Source of the DNA: Heracleum sosnowskyi
Taxonomy: Eukaryota > Streptophyta > Magnoliopsida > Apiales > Apiaceae
Direction of reading: 5' to 3'
Length of the DNA stretch: 64,000 bases
NCBI GenBank assembly: GCA_030848705.1
Contig: CM061238.1
Location: 78,578,685-78,642,684 of the forward strand
The notes below the pieces were generated by a model. It searched no databases. It was not told the DNA's origin and worked only from the letters and a program-made list of their open reading frames with translations. Position numbers and translations under genes: made by a program. The first letter of the stretch is position 1; each line of letters starts with the position of its first letter. This document shows, piece after piece, positions 30,801 to 42,967 of this stretch.

Positions 30801-32520
30801 TACTACTCTTTTTAAACTCTCAATTCAAAAACTGTCAAGGGACAGATATTTTTCGGAACAATGTAATTGCTGCAAGTCAAATATTGTGTTACCACCTCAA
30901 CGATCGAGGGGTAAATTCATGGAACAAGTCGATATCCATTAACAGGCATCAGCCTGGGAAATATGAGTGAATTTCCTTTCCAACCAGATACGACTACTTT
31001 GTGGAGTTGTATACTGGGGAAAAAGGGAAAGGAACTTTATGTTTCAGTGTTATGGATTTACTCGAACTTGGAGATATGTAAGGGACTGAGTAGCGCCGGT
31101 CCCCTAAGGGAATTACAATATGGCCGACGGACTGGTGAACGGGTTTGTTCTTCCCTTAGATGATTATCAGTGCCCGACCGTAGGATAAGTGGAGAGTAAC
31201 AGAATCGACCGTCTATGAAAGGGTCTGTTCTTCCTGCCTACAACCGATTGGCGGGGAGGTAAGTCGGTGTGAGACTGATTATCTTCCTTTCTACGTAGAA
31301 AAACAGCAGGGGGATACAGCTTGCGACTGATCATCGCAGGGGTATCCTCGACGCCTAGCATCTCCATCTACAGTTCACTATTCATGAACGAGCACATTTT
31401 GTGCAAGTTTTCAGAGAAAGAGAAATTATTCCAGTTACTCAGTTTTATGCAAGTTTTCAGAAAAGAAAGTTATTCCAGTCATTCAGTTCTATGCAAGTTT
31501 TCAGAAAGAGAAATTTTACTCAAGAGTATTCCAGTTTATTTCAGTATATGAGTTTACCAGAAAGTATATGAGATTACAAAAAAGGTATATGATTGTTTAA
31601 AAAAAAAAGATATATGGAACCAGATGAGCTTAGAAATGGATTGGAAATATTTTACATTGTATTTATTTCCAAATTATGATATGAGGTAAATGTTTGATAT
31701 GAAAGATGATATTGAATTTTCCTTATAACTTCATCTTTCAAATATATGTTGATAGTCTGCTTATATTTTATATAGCAGATATTTTACAGAAAGGATATAC
31801 TGAGTTATCTTGTTATTTCATCTTTTATACTATACTAGAACTTTGTTCATAGAATAAATATTGAAAGTTGCAGAGTATTATGAAATGATATTTGAAATAC
31901 CACAATGGTACTATTTTTGGAATACATTCCGATAAGGAAATAATTTCAGTATCGAGATATTTTGACAAATTATTGTCTTATACCCGCTTTATTTCTGGGT
32001 TGTATTATAAGGCAGAATTATGCCATACTTTCATTACCTTGTTGAGCTATCGCTCACTCTTGCTATTATTTTATATATATTATATAGCAGCGAAGCAGGA
32101 TGCCTATGGGACGGCACATACCTCGCAAGGCGTTCCCATAAACAGTTTCTTGCAGTGATCCCGGGAGTAGTACGAACCAATCGAATCAGGCTACGGCTTT
32201 GGTATTCAACTTATGTATAGACATGAATGGTATTAGAGGATTGTGAGCATCAGAAGGCTAAGCTGGTAATGTAACAATACTTAGAAATTGTATCAGTAAC
32301 AGATTCAAAAGACATTTGGGTATTGTAATAAAAGTTATTTATTCCGCAGTTGTTGTATTGTGTCGTTTCTGAGACTCTAACCTGTGTGTGTGTGTGTGAG
32401 ACATATGTTGTGGGGTCATGAGCAGGTGAATTATGAATGGTGTGAGTAATACAGGTAAGGCAAGGAGTACATGGATTGTGACAACCCTAAATCCCTGACC
32501 CCGGATCTGGGGCTGTTACA
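27804..32520 (+). repeat. Tekay1 3' LTR, complete
   Basis: 4717 bp from TGTAATAACCCGG to GGGGCTGTTACA. Near-identical to 19067-23749 over the shared part, with scattered single changes by eye. The palindrome array recurs at about 30170-30690 and a (GT)n run near 32382. No gene is supported inside. Confidence 0.94.
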
Positions 32521-33444
32521 TCTGTTCTTTCTTTCAACTACTCCATTTTGTTGTGGAGTTCCGGGAGCAGATAATTGCTGCACAATTCCTTTTGATTTAC
32601 AGAAGTCCTCCATTGTAGAGTTCTTAAACTCAGTTGCATTATCACTTCTAAGAACCTTGACTTTATTACTAGATCCAGTCTCTAGTAATCTGACATGTTC
32701 TATCAGAATGTCTGGAGTTTCACTCTTTTTGTGAAGGAAGTAAACCCATGTGAACCTTGTATAATCATCAACGATTACCAGTGTATATCTTTTCTTGTTA
32801 ATAGACATCACATTCACGGGGCCAAAAAGATCTAGATGAAGCAAGTGATAAGCTGTATCTATTGAGAATTCTGATTTACTTTTGAAGCTGATTCTCTTTT
32901 GCTTTGCCTTTTGACAGGAGTCGCATAATCCATCAGGAGAATACATTGCCTTTGGAAGACCTCGTACTAAGTCTTTTCTAACTGACTCATTGATATTGTT
33001 GAAATTCAAATGAGATAGTTTCTTGTGCCAGCTCCAACTTTCATCTACTGATGCCTTTGACAACAGACACGTCATTATTCCATCAGTAGCAGAGTGCAAA
33101 TTTGCTTCATATATGTTACCACGTCTATAACCAGTAAGAATCACTTTTCCATCCTTCTTGTTAGTTATTTCACAATGACTTTCATAAAAGTTGACGTGAT
33201 AACCTCTGTTAGTAATTTGACTGATGCTCAAGAGATTGTGCTTCAGTCCTTCTACCAGAGCTACATTTTGAATGATGACATTTCCAATCACAATATTACC
33301 ATATCCCAAGGTGTGTCCTATATTGCCATCTCCATAGGAAACTTTTGGGCCAGCTTTCTTCTCAAAATCTGACAGCAGGGACTTATTTCCTGTCATATGT
33401 CCTGAACATCCACTATCCAGAACTAGAACATTTTTCCTGTTGCC
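32521..33444 (-). pseudogene. Element B pol fragment: protease and integrase catalytic core
   Basis: Minus-strand copia Pol start. The protease motif LDSG is at 33409-33420. The integrase zinc region (WHKKLSHLNF ... CDSCQKAKQK), first Asp (HLDLFGPV), second Asp (LRSDNATEFKN) and Glu (NGVVERKNR) are all visible in one frame, so the integrase core was coded intact up to the Tekay1 junction at 32520/32521. Everything after it (integrase C-terminus, RT, RNase H) is missing on the far side of Tekay1. Relative to B gag, this frame is the same and separated by in-frame stops near 33445-33465, an arrangement described for SIRE-type elements but absent from A1. Confidence 0.88.
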
Positions 33445-33462
33445 CTACAATCAGTACCTCAA

Positions 33463-35882
33463 TCAGTTAGAATTTTTAAGAACCCACACTTGTTGGGTTC
33501 TATTTTTCAACTTCTTGTTAAGAATTGCAGCGGAATTTTTCTTTAAAACATTTTCAACTGATTTTGTCTGAGTTGAACTTGATTTAACAGAGTTTTTCTT
33601 AACATACACATGCATATATGACAGAATTAATTTGTTATCAAAATTTGCACTTTTATTGAATTTGGGCAAAGGAACATAATTGTCATGATACAAATTATGA
33701 TAACTGGTACATGTGTAAACTGAATGCCAACTACTACCACAGTGAGAACATGGATTCTGTGGTTTATAGCTAACTTTTCTATTCCTAACATCAGATATAG
33801 GAATCTCAACTCTCCTCTTTTTATTCTTCCTGCAATCAGTGGCAAGATGATTAGTATTACCACAGGTATGACATGTCTTTCTTGGAGCATTAGGAATATA
33901 TTTATAATTATTAGACTTGTCAATCCCCTGTTTCCCATTCCTATGTCTTTTAGGAATTTTCTCATTTTTAATACCAATAACTGCACTAATTTTCTTTTTT
34001 AACTTTCCAGAGGAGAGATGACCTATGTTCTTTTCTTTCTTGACACTTTCTCAACTGAATCAGTACTAATTTTAGCATGAATTCTAATGGGAGTGTCAGT
34101 GCTGGTTTTAGAGACAGATGATTCATGAGATTTAGTTTCTTCACTTGAGATTGATTCAATCTCTATATTCGAAACTAATTCGTCTGTTATTTCTTCCTCA
34201 GAAACTTCCTTAGTACTTGAACTCGATCCTTCTTCAAAGGTAGAGTTGTTTTTTATTTCACTTGCTGGAACAAACTTATGTGTGTGGATAAAGTGACTTT
34301 TTCTTTTTCTTTTTCCTTGTTCTTTTCGTATCCTAAGCACTTCCTCCAATTTTTATTATTCATGAGTAGATGAGTCTGTTTACCAGAATGAGTCCACACT
34401 CTAATTTGTTCTCTTTCTTTCTTTAACTCCTTTTCTAAAGACTCTATCTTTAGCATCTGTTCAATCTCTATTCTTTTGAGTTTATCACACAAGTTCTTAG
34501 TATCTGTCAAAACTACTAACTCAGTCTCTAAGTAATCATTCCTTTTCTTAATATCAGCTACTTCTTTTAAGATTCTGATATTTTCCTTAGACTGATTATG
34601 ATAACTAATATGCATGGTTTTCAGAAATGATTTCAGTTCACACATATTATCAGTATCGAAAGCATAAGTAGTTTCAGGTACCTTTTCAGAAGTTTCCTCA
34701 ACTTCAGCCATCAGTGCATAGTTAACTTCTTCCTCTTCTTCAGAATCAGAGGAATCCATCCATCCTTTGCTTGAAGTGACAAGTGCCTTTCCAGAAGTCT
34801 TTCCAGTTTTGGGCTTCTTGTAGTCTGTCGCATAGTGTCCCATTTTGTCACAATTGAAACATTTGACTTTGGAAAGATCCTTCTTCTTGAACTTGCTCTT
34901 CTTATCAGAGTACTGATTTCCTTTTGAAGTCCTTCCATCTTTTCTGAACTTACCATACTTCATCTTTCTGAATCCCTTAACCATCATGGCCACCATTTGC
35001 ACTAGTTCTTTGTCAGAATCATCTTCTGACTCCTCATCAGTACTGTCATCTTCATCAGTATCAGTATCTGATTCCACAGCTACTCGTGCCTTAGCCTTCG
35101 ATTTGTTTTGATTCACATGCTTTTCCCTTAACTCAGTCTTTAAAGCCACAGATTTTGATTTTGTTTTTGCACCTTCCTTCTGCTTGATTTCCAGATCATA
35201 CGTTTTCAGCATGCCATAGATCTCATCAAGTGTCATCAAATTCATCCTATAAGTGTGTCTTATAAGATTCTGTTGATTTATCCATTCCAAAGGTAGAGAT
35301 CTTAGAAACTTGACATTAGAATCTTCAACGTCATACACTTTTCCCACAAGCGAGAGCTCATTCAATAAGGTGAGAAATCTATCATAGATTTCTGTTATAT
35401 CTTCATTATTCCTTGCTTCAAACTGTTCATATTCTTGAATAAGAATACCTCTTCTATTTTTCTTAATTTCTTCAGTTCCTTGGCATTGAACTTCCAAGGC
35501 ATCCCATATTTCCTTTGCAGTCTTATAGGCAATAACTCTGTTAGATAAAACAGTATCTAAACTATTGTGTAAGATATTTCTAACCTTTGCATCTTTCAGC
35601 ATTGCCGCCTTGTCTTCAGGCGTCCATTCTTTCTTTTTCTTTCAGAATGACACTTGCAGGAGTCGTCTCAGTTGCAGCAACCGGCTTGGTTGGAACAAAT
35701 GCTCCATCATTTATCCTGTCGATATAATCAGGATCTGAAGCTTCCAGATACATCGTCATCTTGACTTTCCATGTTGAAAATTCGGATTTCTTCAACATTG
35801 GAATCTTCATTGTTTCATACCTGTTTCCTGACATTTTGATCGTTTTTGATTTGTAAGATTTATCAGTCTGCTCTGATACCAA
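33463..35882 (-). pseudogene. gag: Element B gag, frameshifted
   Basis: SIRE-like Gag in several frames. The start region is 35882-35616, including NRYETMKIPMLKKSEFSTWK. The frame then shifts in an A-rich run near 35630, and the capsid-like region and first zinc knuckle (CFNCDKMGHYATDYKK, with its last Cys changed to Tyr) run to about 34253. A second shift leads to 34349-34023, and a further frame to about 33980-33463 carries CHTCGNTNHLATDC, a CSHCGSSWHSVYTC motif and the Lys/Asn-rich end. At least three frame breaks make it non-functional. Organisation matches A1 Gag (two separated zinc-knuckle regions with a coiled coil between them), but the sequence is clearly a different family. Confidence 0.85.
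35870..35881 (-). promoter_or_regulatory. Element B primer binding site
   Basis: TGGTATCAGAGC on the minus strand, two bases past the B 5' LTR end; initiator tRNA-Met type. Confidence 0.88.
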
Positions 35883-35883
35883 T

Positions 35884-36365
35884 TGTTACCCAGTAGATGT
35901 CGATTATAGAAGGGGGGTTGAATATAATCGTACTAAATAATTGACTAAAACAGATATGTCAAACAATCAATACCAGCTTTTATTAATCTTTATAAAAACT
36001 GATACAAACTCTCTCAAGAAACTATGAGTTCTTAAGAGCTGCTAGGTTTACAAAATACTCGTGTAAGTTATTACTCTCGTAAACCCTATTCTGTGTTTAT
36101 ATACAGACACAGCTACACATTTTGTTACATAAGATAATCCCTATTTAATTAGATTGATCTTCTTGTCACTTATCTTCTGTAACAGCTTCAGTGATACATA
36201 TCCTGGAAAATCAATCTTCTCTTGAAATCATGGAACAGTATCAATCATCACAACTCTTGATTTGATCTACTACTGATGATGATGTCATCAGTCGTCAGCT
36301 ACTGATGATGCAAGTACTGATGCCACTCGGTCATGATACATTCATTAAATCAACATTTTCCAATA
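35884..36365 (-). repeat. Element B 5' LTR
   Basis: 482 bp, matching the copy at 2546-3026 with about 4% differences. Its first dinucleotide on the minus strand is now TA instead of TG. Followed by the GATTT duplication at 36366-36370. Confidence 0.92.
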
Positions 36366-36370
36366 GATTT

Positions 36371-37709
36371 GCCAACCACTCAAGATAGAAAGACTCTTTG
36401 ATCAAACCCACATCTAAGAGCCTGTCGATCTCTTTCTTCAAAGATATTGCCCTCTCTCCACTGACAACACGCCGCTTCTGATGCATTCCCTTCTTATTGG
36501 GATATATGTTCAGATGATGACACATGACGTTGGGATCAATTCCTATCATATCAGCATGACTCCAGGCAAACACATCCAAATTGGCCATAAGGAAATTAGT
36601 TAGGCTTTCTCTCAACTCATCGCTTAGCTGTGACCCAATCTTAAGAATCTTACTAGGATCCTCTGTGTCTACCAGGATCGAGATCGTGTCTTCAGCAGGA
36701 CCTGTCTTCTCATTTGGGATAGGAATTCTTGGATCAAGATCAAGATCAAAAAGGCGAGGGTCTTCCATAGGCATCTCACCCCTTGATGGTGCGTCCTCAA
36801 CAAGCTCCTCCTTCCTTGGGGGCGCGCCCTCAACAAGTCTTTCCTCCCTCGAGGGCGCGTCTTCAATAAGCTCTTTCCCCCTCGAGGGCGCGCCCTTTGG
36901 GGTGCGACTGCCTTCCAAAACCTCTTGATGCTTTCCTTTAATATTTATAGAAATCGATTCCTCTTCTGCCGACACATCCTTCACAATCCCTTCCTGGAAT
37001 TCATCAATTAGAGGGGGTGCCTCCAATAATAACACCTGAGGGCGCGCCCTCCATAGAGGGACGTCATCTTCTGGTTCTTGGACTATGTAATGAGCATGAA
37101 TCTCCCCCTTGGCATTTTGAGCATCCCCTGGGCATCCTCCTGAGGAAGGGCGCGCCCTCCTAGTCCATTGCGACGGAAACCCTTGACAGTTCTGTGGTAG
37201 CACTCCCTTGAGTCATACTGTGACCCTCGAACTGAACCAATCCCGTTAGGAGTAGGGAACTTCATTGTCAAATGATAAATGGAAGTAACCACCTTCATCT
37301 CCTTCAGCAAATGTCTCCCTATGAGGGCATTGTGGGCAGATTCTTGATCTAACACCATAAATTCCACCATTTGAGTTACATATAAGGGTCCTTCACCGAG
37401 CGTGACCGGGAGCTTAATCATGCCCATAACTCTGACAGCTTCTCATGTGAAACCATAAATCTAGTCATCTTCTCTAACAATATCCTTATCAGGAAAACCT
37501 AATTTCTTGTAAGTGTTGTAGTAAAGGATATTCACTGAACTTCCATTGTCCACAAAGACTCGATGCACGTTCATAGGACCTATTTGTATGGCAACCACCA
37601 AGGCATCATTGTGAGGGTGATGCACCCATCTTGCCTCTTCCTCTGTGAAGGTGATATCCATTGATTCCCCCTTGAACAACTTGGGAGGCTTGAGTTCCAA
37701 GCTGTTCAC
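36371..37709 (-). pseudogene. Element O protease and RT N-terminus, with GC-rich repeat linker
   Basis: Minus-strand continuation of O Pol. Protease: DITFTEEEARWVHHPHNDAL followed by the FVDNGSSVNILYY active-site region (37709-37461), the Tat-type form. Further frames (37427-37083 and 37203-36371) carry a GRHLLKEMK block, then a linker of repeated APSRGKEL / APPRKEEL peptides, then RT start motifs (LDVFAWSHADM, then HQKRR, then LLDVGLIKE) up to the B insertion at WLAN. Linker repeats are coded by GGGCGCGCCC-type palindromes at 36820, 36884, 37038 and 37148. Frame breaks near 37440 and 37200 leave it inactive. Confidence 0.85.
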
Positions 37710-38124
37710 ACTAGTTAAGGGCTTATGACGTGTTTCCCTAGCATACCTCTCCAGTGCATTGTTACTGTCTCCACCAAGATGGTGCCCTCCATAGATGGTA
37801 TAAATGATTCCAGCCCGGGTAAATTAAACATCCTTAGACCTATCCTCATCATCTCTATCCGGAGTGCGCTCTATTTCCATCCTTCTATCAGGTTCATCTT
37901 TATGCTTCTTTACCTCTCTAACAATCCAGTTAGTTAAGGATCCTGCCTTGATCAATTCCTCAATTTCTTCTTTTAACTGTCGACACTCGTGAGTATTATG
38001 TCTAGCAGACTCGTGGTACGTACAATACTTCTTCTTATCTCTGCTCTGCCACGAGGATAAAGGTGTGAGATTCTTGAATAAACCCTTATCCTTGTTTACT
38101 TCAAATATATGTTCGATAGAGGCC
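37710..38124 (-). pseudogene. gag: Element O gag C-terminal part
   Basis: A Tat-type Gag nucleocapsid-like end: YCTYHESARHNTHECRQLKE (C-x2-H-type finger region), then an acidic/basic helix, ending at a stop near 37824; 37710-37823 is the broken link to protease. The first codons continue the Gag at 52203 across Tekay2. ACCAG at 38125-38129 is one copy of the Tekay2 target duplication. Confidence 0.8.
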
Positions 38125-38129
38125 ACCAG

Positions 38130-41100
38130 TGTAATAACCCCAAATTTTGGACTTAGTTTAAAAAAAAAAAAAATTATTTATTTTTATTTTTATTTTTTTA
38201 TTTGATGAATAGTAAATTTCTGAGCCGAAAAAGATTTTCAGACCACCCTATGTACGGGACGGTATAATGAACTTTCGAAGTCGTATTAGTGATCTACGAT
38301 GTAAATGAAGGAATGCAAAAGCTGTCAGAATCAGAAAAATAACATTTCTGTTTTCTCCGAAATTTCACCAATAACGGACGGATTAATCATTATTTGGAAG
38401 TATTGGAGGATTAAATTATCAATTCCATGGATATGGATTTAATAAAAGAATTAGAGATATCGAGAACATTTACGGTAAACTACTTCGATAGAACCCTTAA
38501 GAAATCCATGCGAACGTTCATCAAGATTAAGCCGTATCCGAACAACGAGACACGAATCGATTTAAATACGAGATTAAACGGAGACGGAACAACGAGACAC
38601 TTACGGGATTAAATATAGGCATGGAAGTAACATGTAACGAGATTAATTCGAGGAATGCAACATTTGGATCATCCATGTGAAAGGAAACAAACCAGTAAAG
38701 CAAACCAGTAAAGCTACTTTAGCCAAACGCGTGCATGCTCGACACGTGTCCGATGACAAGCCAAAATGGGATGACTCACCACTTGACCACCAAAATATCA
38801 GCACAATTATCAAGTAAACAAGGAAGAAAAAGAAAACTCTCCCCCATTTCTTCAACAATCTGCTCAGCTTGCACAAGGAGAAGAGAAAAATTCATAACTC
38901 CAAATCTACTTGTCCTAAAATCACCAAATTTTAGCCATAGCTTCTACACTCCATGGGTAACATTCCTTCAAAATGTCATAGTCAACAAAGGAGTGTAGCC
39001 TAGCCAAATCGATTCCCCAAGTTGGAGAACCCAATCTGTCCAGTTTCTGTCCAGCGGAAAGATGGAGCTCAAAACCCTAGCTAGGAAGCTTCAAATTTGG
39101 CGATCAATAACTCAAAAGAAATCTTATGAAGAGAACAAGGTCTGGTAAAAATCTTAGCACCGAAATCTTATTTTTAGATTTGTTATGGATTTTACAAGAT
39201 GAGGATGAATAGTAACTTTTCATGATTCTTGATTTTGTTTCTTAAGGATTAAGCTTGTTAAGGTTTGTTCAAAGCTCAAGGAAGGATTATAAACCATTAT
39301 TAGTGTATATGAAGCATCAAGGAAGGTATAAACTCTTGAAACCCTTAGTTATAAATTGATTTATATGGTTAGTTTTAAGTATAGTTTAGTTAGTTTGATT
39401 ATAAGGATGATTAAGTGATTTTGATGAAAGTTTGATGTTGATTTGATGATAAGCAAGTAGATGTTGGTTTTGAATGATTGATGATTATTATGGGTTAGTA
39501 ATGATGTTGAGGATTTGACTTGGTGATTTGGTTGGATTGATTATGTAAAGTTTATGATTAAACTTTGGAATCGTTAAAACATAGCCGTTATAATGCCCGA
39601 TTTTCCTTAGCCTTGTTTTGTTTGTGATGTTCGAACATAAGGGCTTTTGTTCAAGGTCACCACTGCCTAGTATAGTGTAGGTCTTGTTTCAAGGTTCGTT
39701 TTGGTATAAAGATCATGTGAATCCGATTTACGGTTTAGGAGAAACGAGTGTTTTAGTAAAGGATGTTTCGCAAAACCGAACTATACCACTTAGCCAACTT
39801 TGAGGCAATGATCAAACCCCTTAAGCGACTTATTGGAATGTGAAACTTTGTGTTAACATGCTAGGTACGTTTAGGAATACCCTCGAAAAGATTTCGTGTT
39901 AAAAGGATTTAATCTCTATTTTATAAAAATGCGTGAGCGAGCATGCTCGAGTAGAAGTTCTTAAGGAGTTAACTCGAAAATGGACTTTGTACTTGAGATA
40001 GTATATACTTAGGATGGTGAAAGCGTTTAAGTTATTAATCTTGAACCTTGTGTTGATTCTAGATTACTGGACCAACCTGAGACTTATTGCTACTTCGGGA
40101 TTTCCAGGCAAGTTTTCTCATTCCATGCTTTATTTTAAGTTATAATATTCTGATGATGCATATGGTATTATGCATGCTTTCAAACCTCGCGTCGTATATA
40201 GATGTGATGGTATAAAATTGTTGAGATGAAATATATGCATATGATAGATGCATGCGAGTTTCTAAATCTATACTTTGAAGTATTGACTATATAATACTAC
40301 TTTTGCCATGTATAAAATTGGACAGTTTTGCGATATATCTTATTTCTTGTTGAAATGGATTTGACCTTTGGATTATATAAAATCTCTTGAGTTAAGTAGT
40401 TATGAACCGGTTTACTTGGTAGCTCTAAATATAAGAGCATATTCATTGTTTTCGACTCTAAATCGGGAGTCGGTATTTTGAGATATGTAGATAGCCGTGG
40501 AAACCCGGAGGGATACCATCGGCAGAATACTATGTATTTTGAGGATTGTTATTCGAAGGTGATATAATTCGGAGAATGATATTTGCTTACTATATCTTTC
40601 AAGGAATGTTATTTGAGTATTATCTCAGTCGAGAAATACTATTTGAATACTATTTCAGTTATATATGCTAATGGAAGGCATAGCGGTTTTCGAAAGTATA
40701 TTGTGATACTTGCTTTATGATTATTTATTTAATGAATATTATTTTGAATATTCATTCGAGGTTTATATTATTTTGAATATTCATTTGAGGTTTACTTATT
40801 TGAGGAATATTATTTTGAATATTCATTCGAGGTTTATATTATTTTGAATATTCATTCGAGGTTTATTAGTTAATGAATATTATGTTGAATATTCATTTAA
40901 TCCTTATTTATTTAATGAATATTATTTCTGAATATTCATTTGAGGTTTATTTATTTAATGAATATTATTTTGAATATTCATTTGAGGTTTACTTATTTGA
41001 GGAATATTATTTTGAATATTCATTCGAGGTTTATATTATTTTGAATATTCATTTGAGGTTTATTTATTTAATGAATATTATTTCTGAATATTCATTTGAG

Positions 41101-42951
41101 GTTTATTTATTTAATGAATATTATTTCTAAATATTCATTCAAGGTTTGTTTGTTTAATAAATATTATTTTCGAATATTCATTTAAGGTTTACTTATTTAA
41201 TAAATATTATTCGAATATTTATTAAATACTTTTAAAACGTTTTAAAAATGAGAAATGTATTTAAAGTTTATCCTCGACCTTCAATAATTATGAAGGATAC
41301 TCTAAGCTATATTGTTAATTATTTTTAAATCAAAAAGCGGTTCCCAAAACACTGTTTTTCCATTTAAATCTGTCTTTTAAGAGGATTTAAATGCTCGCTC
41401 AACTATAAAAAATATGGGAAACCTGATTTAAGTGACTGCTATTCATTTTAAACTCTCAACTCAAAACTGTCAAGGGACAGATATTTTCTCGGAGCAATGT
41501 AATTGCTGCAAGTCAAATATTGTGTTACCGCCTCATCGATCGAGGGGTAAATTTATGGAACAAGTCGATATCCATTAACAAGCATCGCTTGGGAAATATT
41601 GGAGAATCTTCCTTTCCAACCTAGATATAACTACTTAGTGGAGTCGTATCAACAAGTGTTACACTTGGGGAAAGGAGGACGATCTTTACGTTTCAGAGTC
41701 ATGGATTTCATCTGAACTAGGAGTGGTGTAAGTGGTCCAGTTGCGCCGACCCATCCAACTTTTATTGCCCCAAATGGGCCGGGAGATCCAGAAAGGCGGT
41801 AGACAATGTCAGGCTGTCGTGATTCTTCCATCTACATGTAGAAAACTATTTGAGCGGTACGACCTGCTACTGATCATAGTAAGGTTAGGTACAGCGGGCG
41901 CGGTAGCAACTCCTGTATTGGTTCATCATCCAATTTGGATATTCCTGCAACATGCATTGGGATGAAGAACCAATCATGTTGGCAGGAGGTCGAAAAGTGT
42001 TTGGAAATGAAGTGACAATAAATTCTTGCAACTTCATCTTTTATTTTATGAGTTATGACTCTGATAAAACCTTACTCAAATTACATATGCATAAGTGGAT
42101 TTTGGGTTACGGAAATATTATATTAATTTTCCTCGTAACTTCATCCTTTATGTTATACTTGTCTCTTATCCGTTTAATGCATAGCATGTGGTTACAAAGA
42201 TATTTTCGAACTATATAGTGTTTTGAATCAATGAATAGGCTTTAAGCCTTGATTCCAATATTTGATATCTATTTTAAAAAGATATGTTTGAGACTTGGTT
42301 TATCATACTGATACCAAGGATTTCCAAATGATTACGAAGAGTATATGAGTATGATTATAAGTCATAAGGTATTTTAAACGGTATACTCTTTTGGGGTTAG
42401 ACCCTAGTAGTGATAAAAGCTTTGATCCCTTATGGATTATCTCCCTAAAAGGTTTAAAGATTTAAACTGGAATAGAATTCTTGCTGAGTACTATTAGCTC
42501 ATTCTTGCTTTATTAAATATTTCAGCATGAGGAAAACATTGCCGAATCCGCCTCGTGTTACAAGAGCAAGGGAATGGAGAGACCACCCTGGAGTTAGTTG
42601 ATGCAGGATGGATACTGTCGGTGTGAGAAGAATAGTTGCAGCTTGAATTAGTGAGAATTATTTTGAGTGGGTTTGTATTACTAAACCTTGTATAGAATTG
42701 TGAGTTCTATTATTGTAACTTCAGGTAGAGGTTGTAAATAACAGATGAGGTCCTGGATAGTACATTTGGGTTGTAATAACAAATGTTGATTATTGTTTCT
42801 CATTTCCAAGGCTATAACTTGTGTGTGTGTGTGCGTAAGGGATTGGGGTCTTTGGAGTTGTATTATGAGAATGTTGTAAGTAATGCAGGTTTTGTATCAT
42901 TGATGGAGCGTGACAACCCAGATTCCTGACCCCGGATCTGGGGGTGTTACA
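38130..42951 (+). repeat. Tekay2 5' LTR
   Basis: 4822 bp from TGTAATAACCCC to GGGGTGTTACA. It has an A-rich and T-rich stretch just inside the left end, the AATATT palindrome array at about 40725-41225 and a GT run near 42823. Short frames in it are shared with the 3' LTR and show no protein motif; no gene is supported. Confidence 0.95.
40725..41225. repeat. Array of AATATT palindromes in Tekay2 5' LTR
   Basis: Tandem units of about 30-42 bp on the pattern ATGAATATTATTT ... GAATATTCATT with GAGGTTTA linkers. They produce a fortuitous repetitive frame (MNIISEYSFEVYLF units) at 40873-41130. Mirrored at about 49975-50470 in the 3' LTR. Confidence 0.92.
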
Positions 42952-42955
42952 GAAA

Positions 42956-42967
42956 TGGTATCAGAGC
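42956..42967 (+). promoter_or_regulatory. Tekay2 primer binding site
   Basis: TGGTATCAGAGC four bases past the 5' LTR; initiator tRNA-Met type. Confidence 0.85.

Larger units (their letters stand above)
19067..32520 (+). mobile_element. Tekay1: Tekay/Del-like chromovirus, non-autonomous, left end deleted
   Basis: Plus-strand Ty3/gypsy element with ~4.7-kb LTRs (19067-23749 and 27804-32520) and only 4054 bp of decayed internal sequence. It has a primer site at 23754-23765 and a purine tract just before 27804. The right end meets B integrase sequence at 32521. The left LTR lacks its first 32 bp and no TSD is present there, so the left end was deleted after insertion, together with several kb of B. 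The LTRs differ by well under 1% by eye, while the coding region is full of stops, so it probably moved with proteins from another copy. LTR length, the CGGAATCCTTTTAAGGAGG block and chromodomain-like remains support Tekay/Del. Confidence 0.9.
2546..36365 (-). mobile_element. SIRE-like Ty1/copia element B, decayed, carrying nested A1 and Tekay1
   Basis: Full span of a minus-strand copia element inserted in O. Its LTRs lie at 35884-36365 (5') and 2546-3026 (3'). The 5-bp TSD GATTT is present at 2541-2545 and 36366-36370. The 5' LTR now begins TA rather than TG. By eye the two LTRs differ at about 20 of 481 positions (roughly 4%), making B older than A1 and both Tekay copies. Remaining B sequence is 32521-36365 (gag, PR, part of IN), 16941-19066 (third ORF) and 2546-3821 (third ORF end and LTR). 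RT and RNase H are missing. A1 and Tekay1 occupy the rest. Confidence 0.9.

Noticed and set aside
38427..38612. 61-codon frame repeated at 47676-47861 as a small gene
   Set aside because: Tekay2 LTR sequence. Preserved only because the LTRs are young.
40873..41130. Repetitive 85-codon frame (SFEVYLF units), also at 50122-50433, as a possible protein
   Set aside because: It is the translation of the AATATT palindrome array in a non-coding LTR and changes length between the two LTRs.
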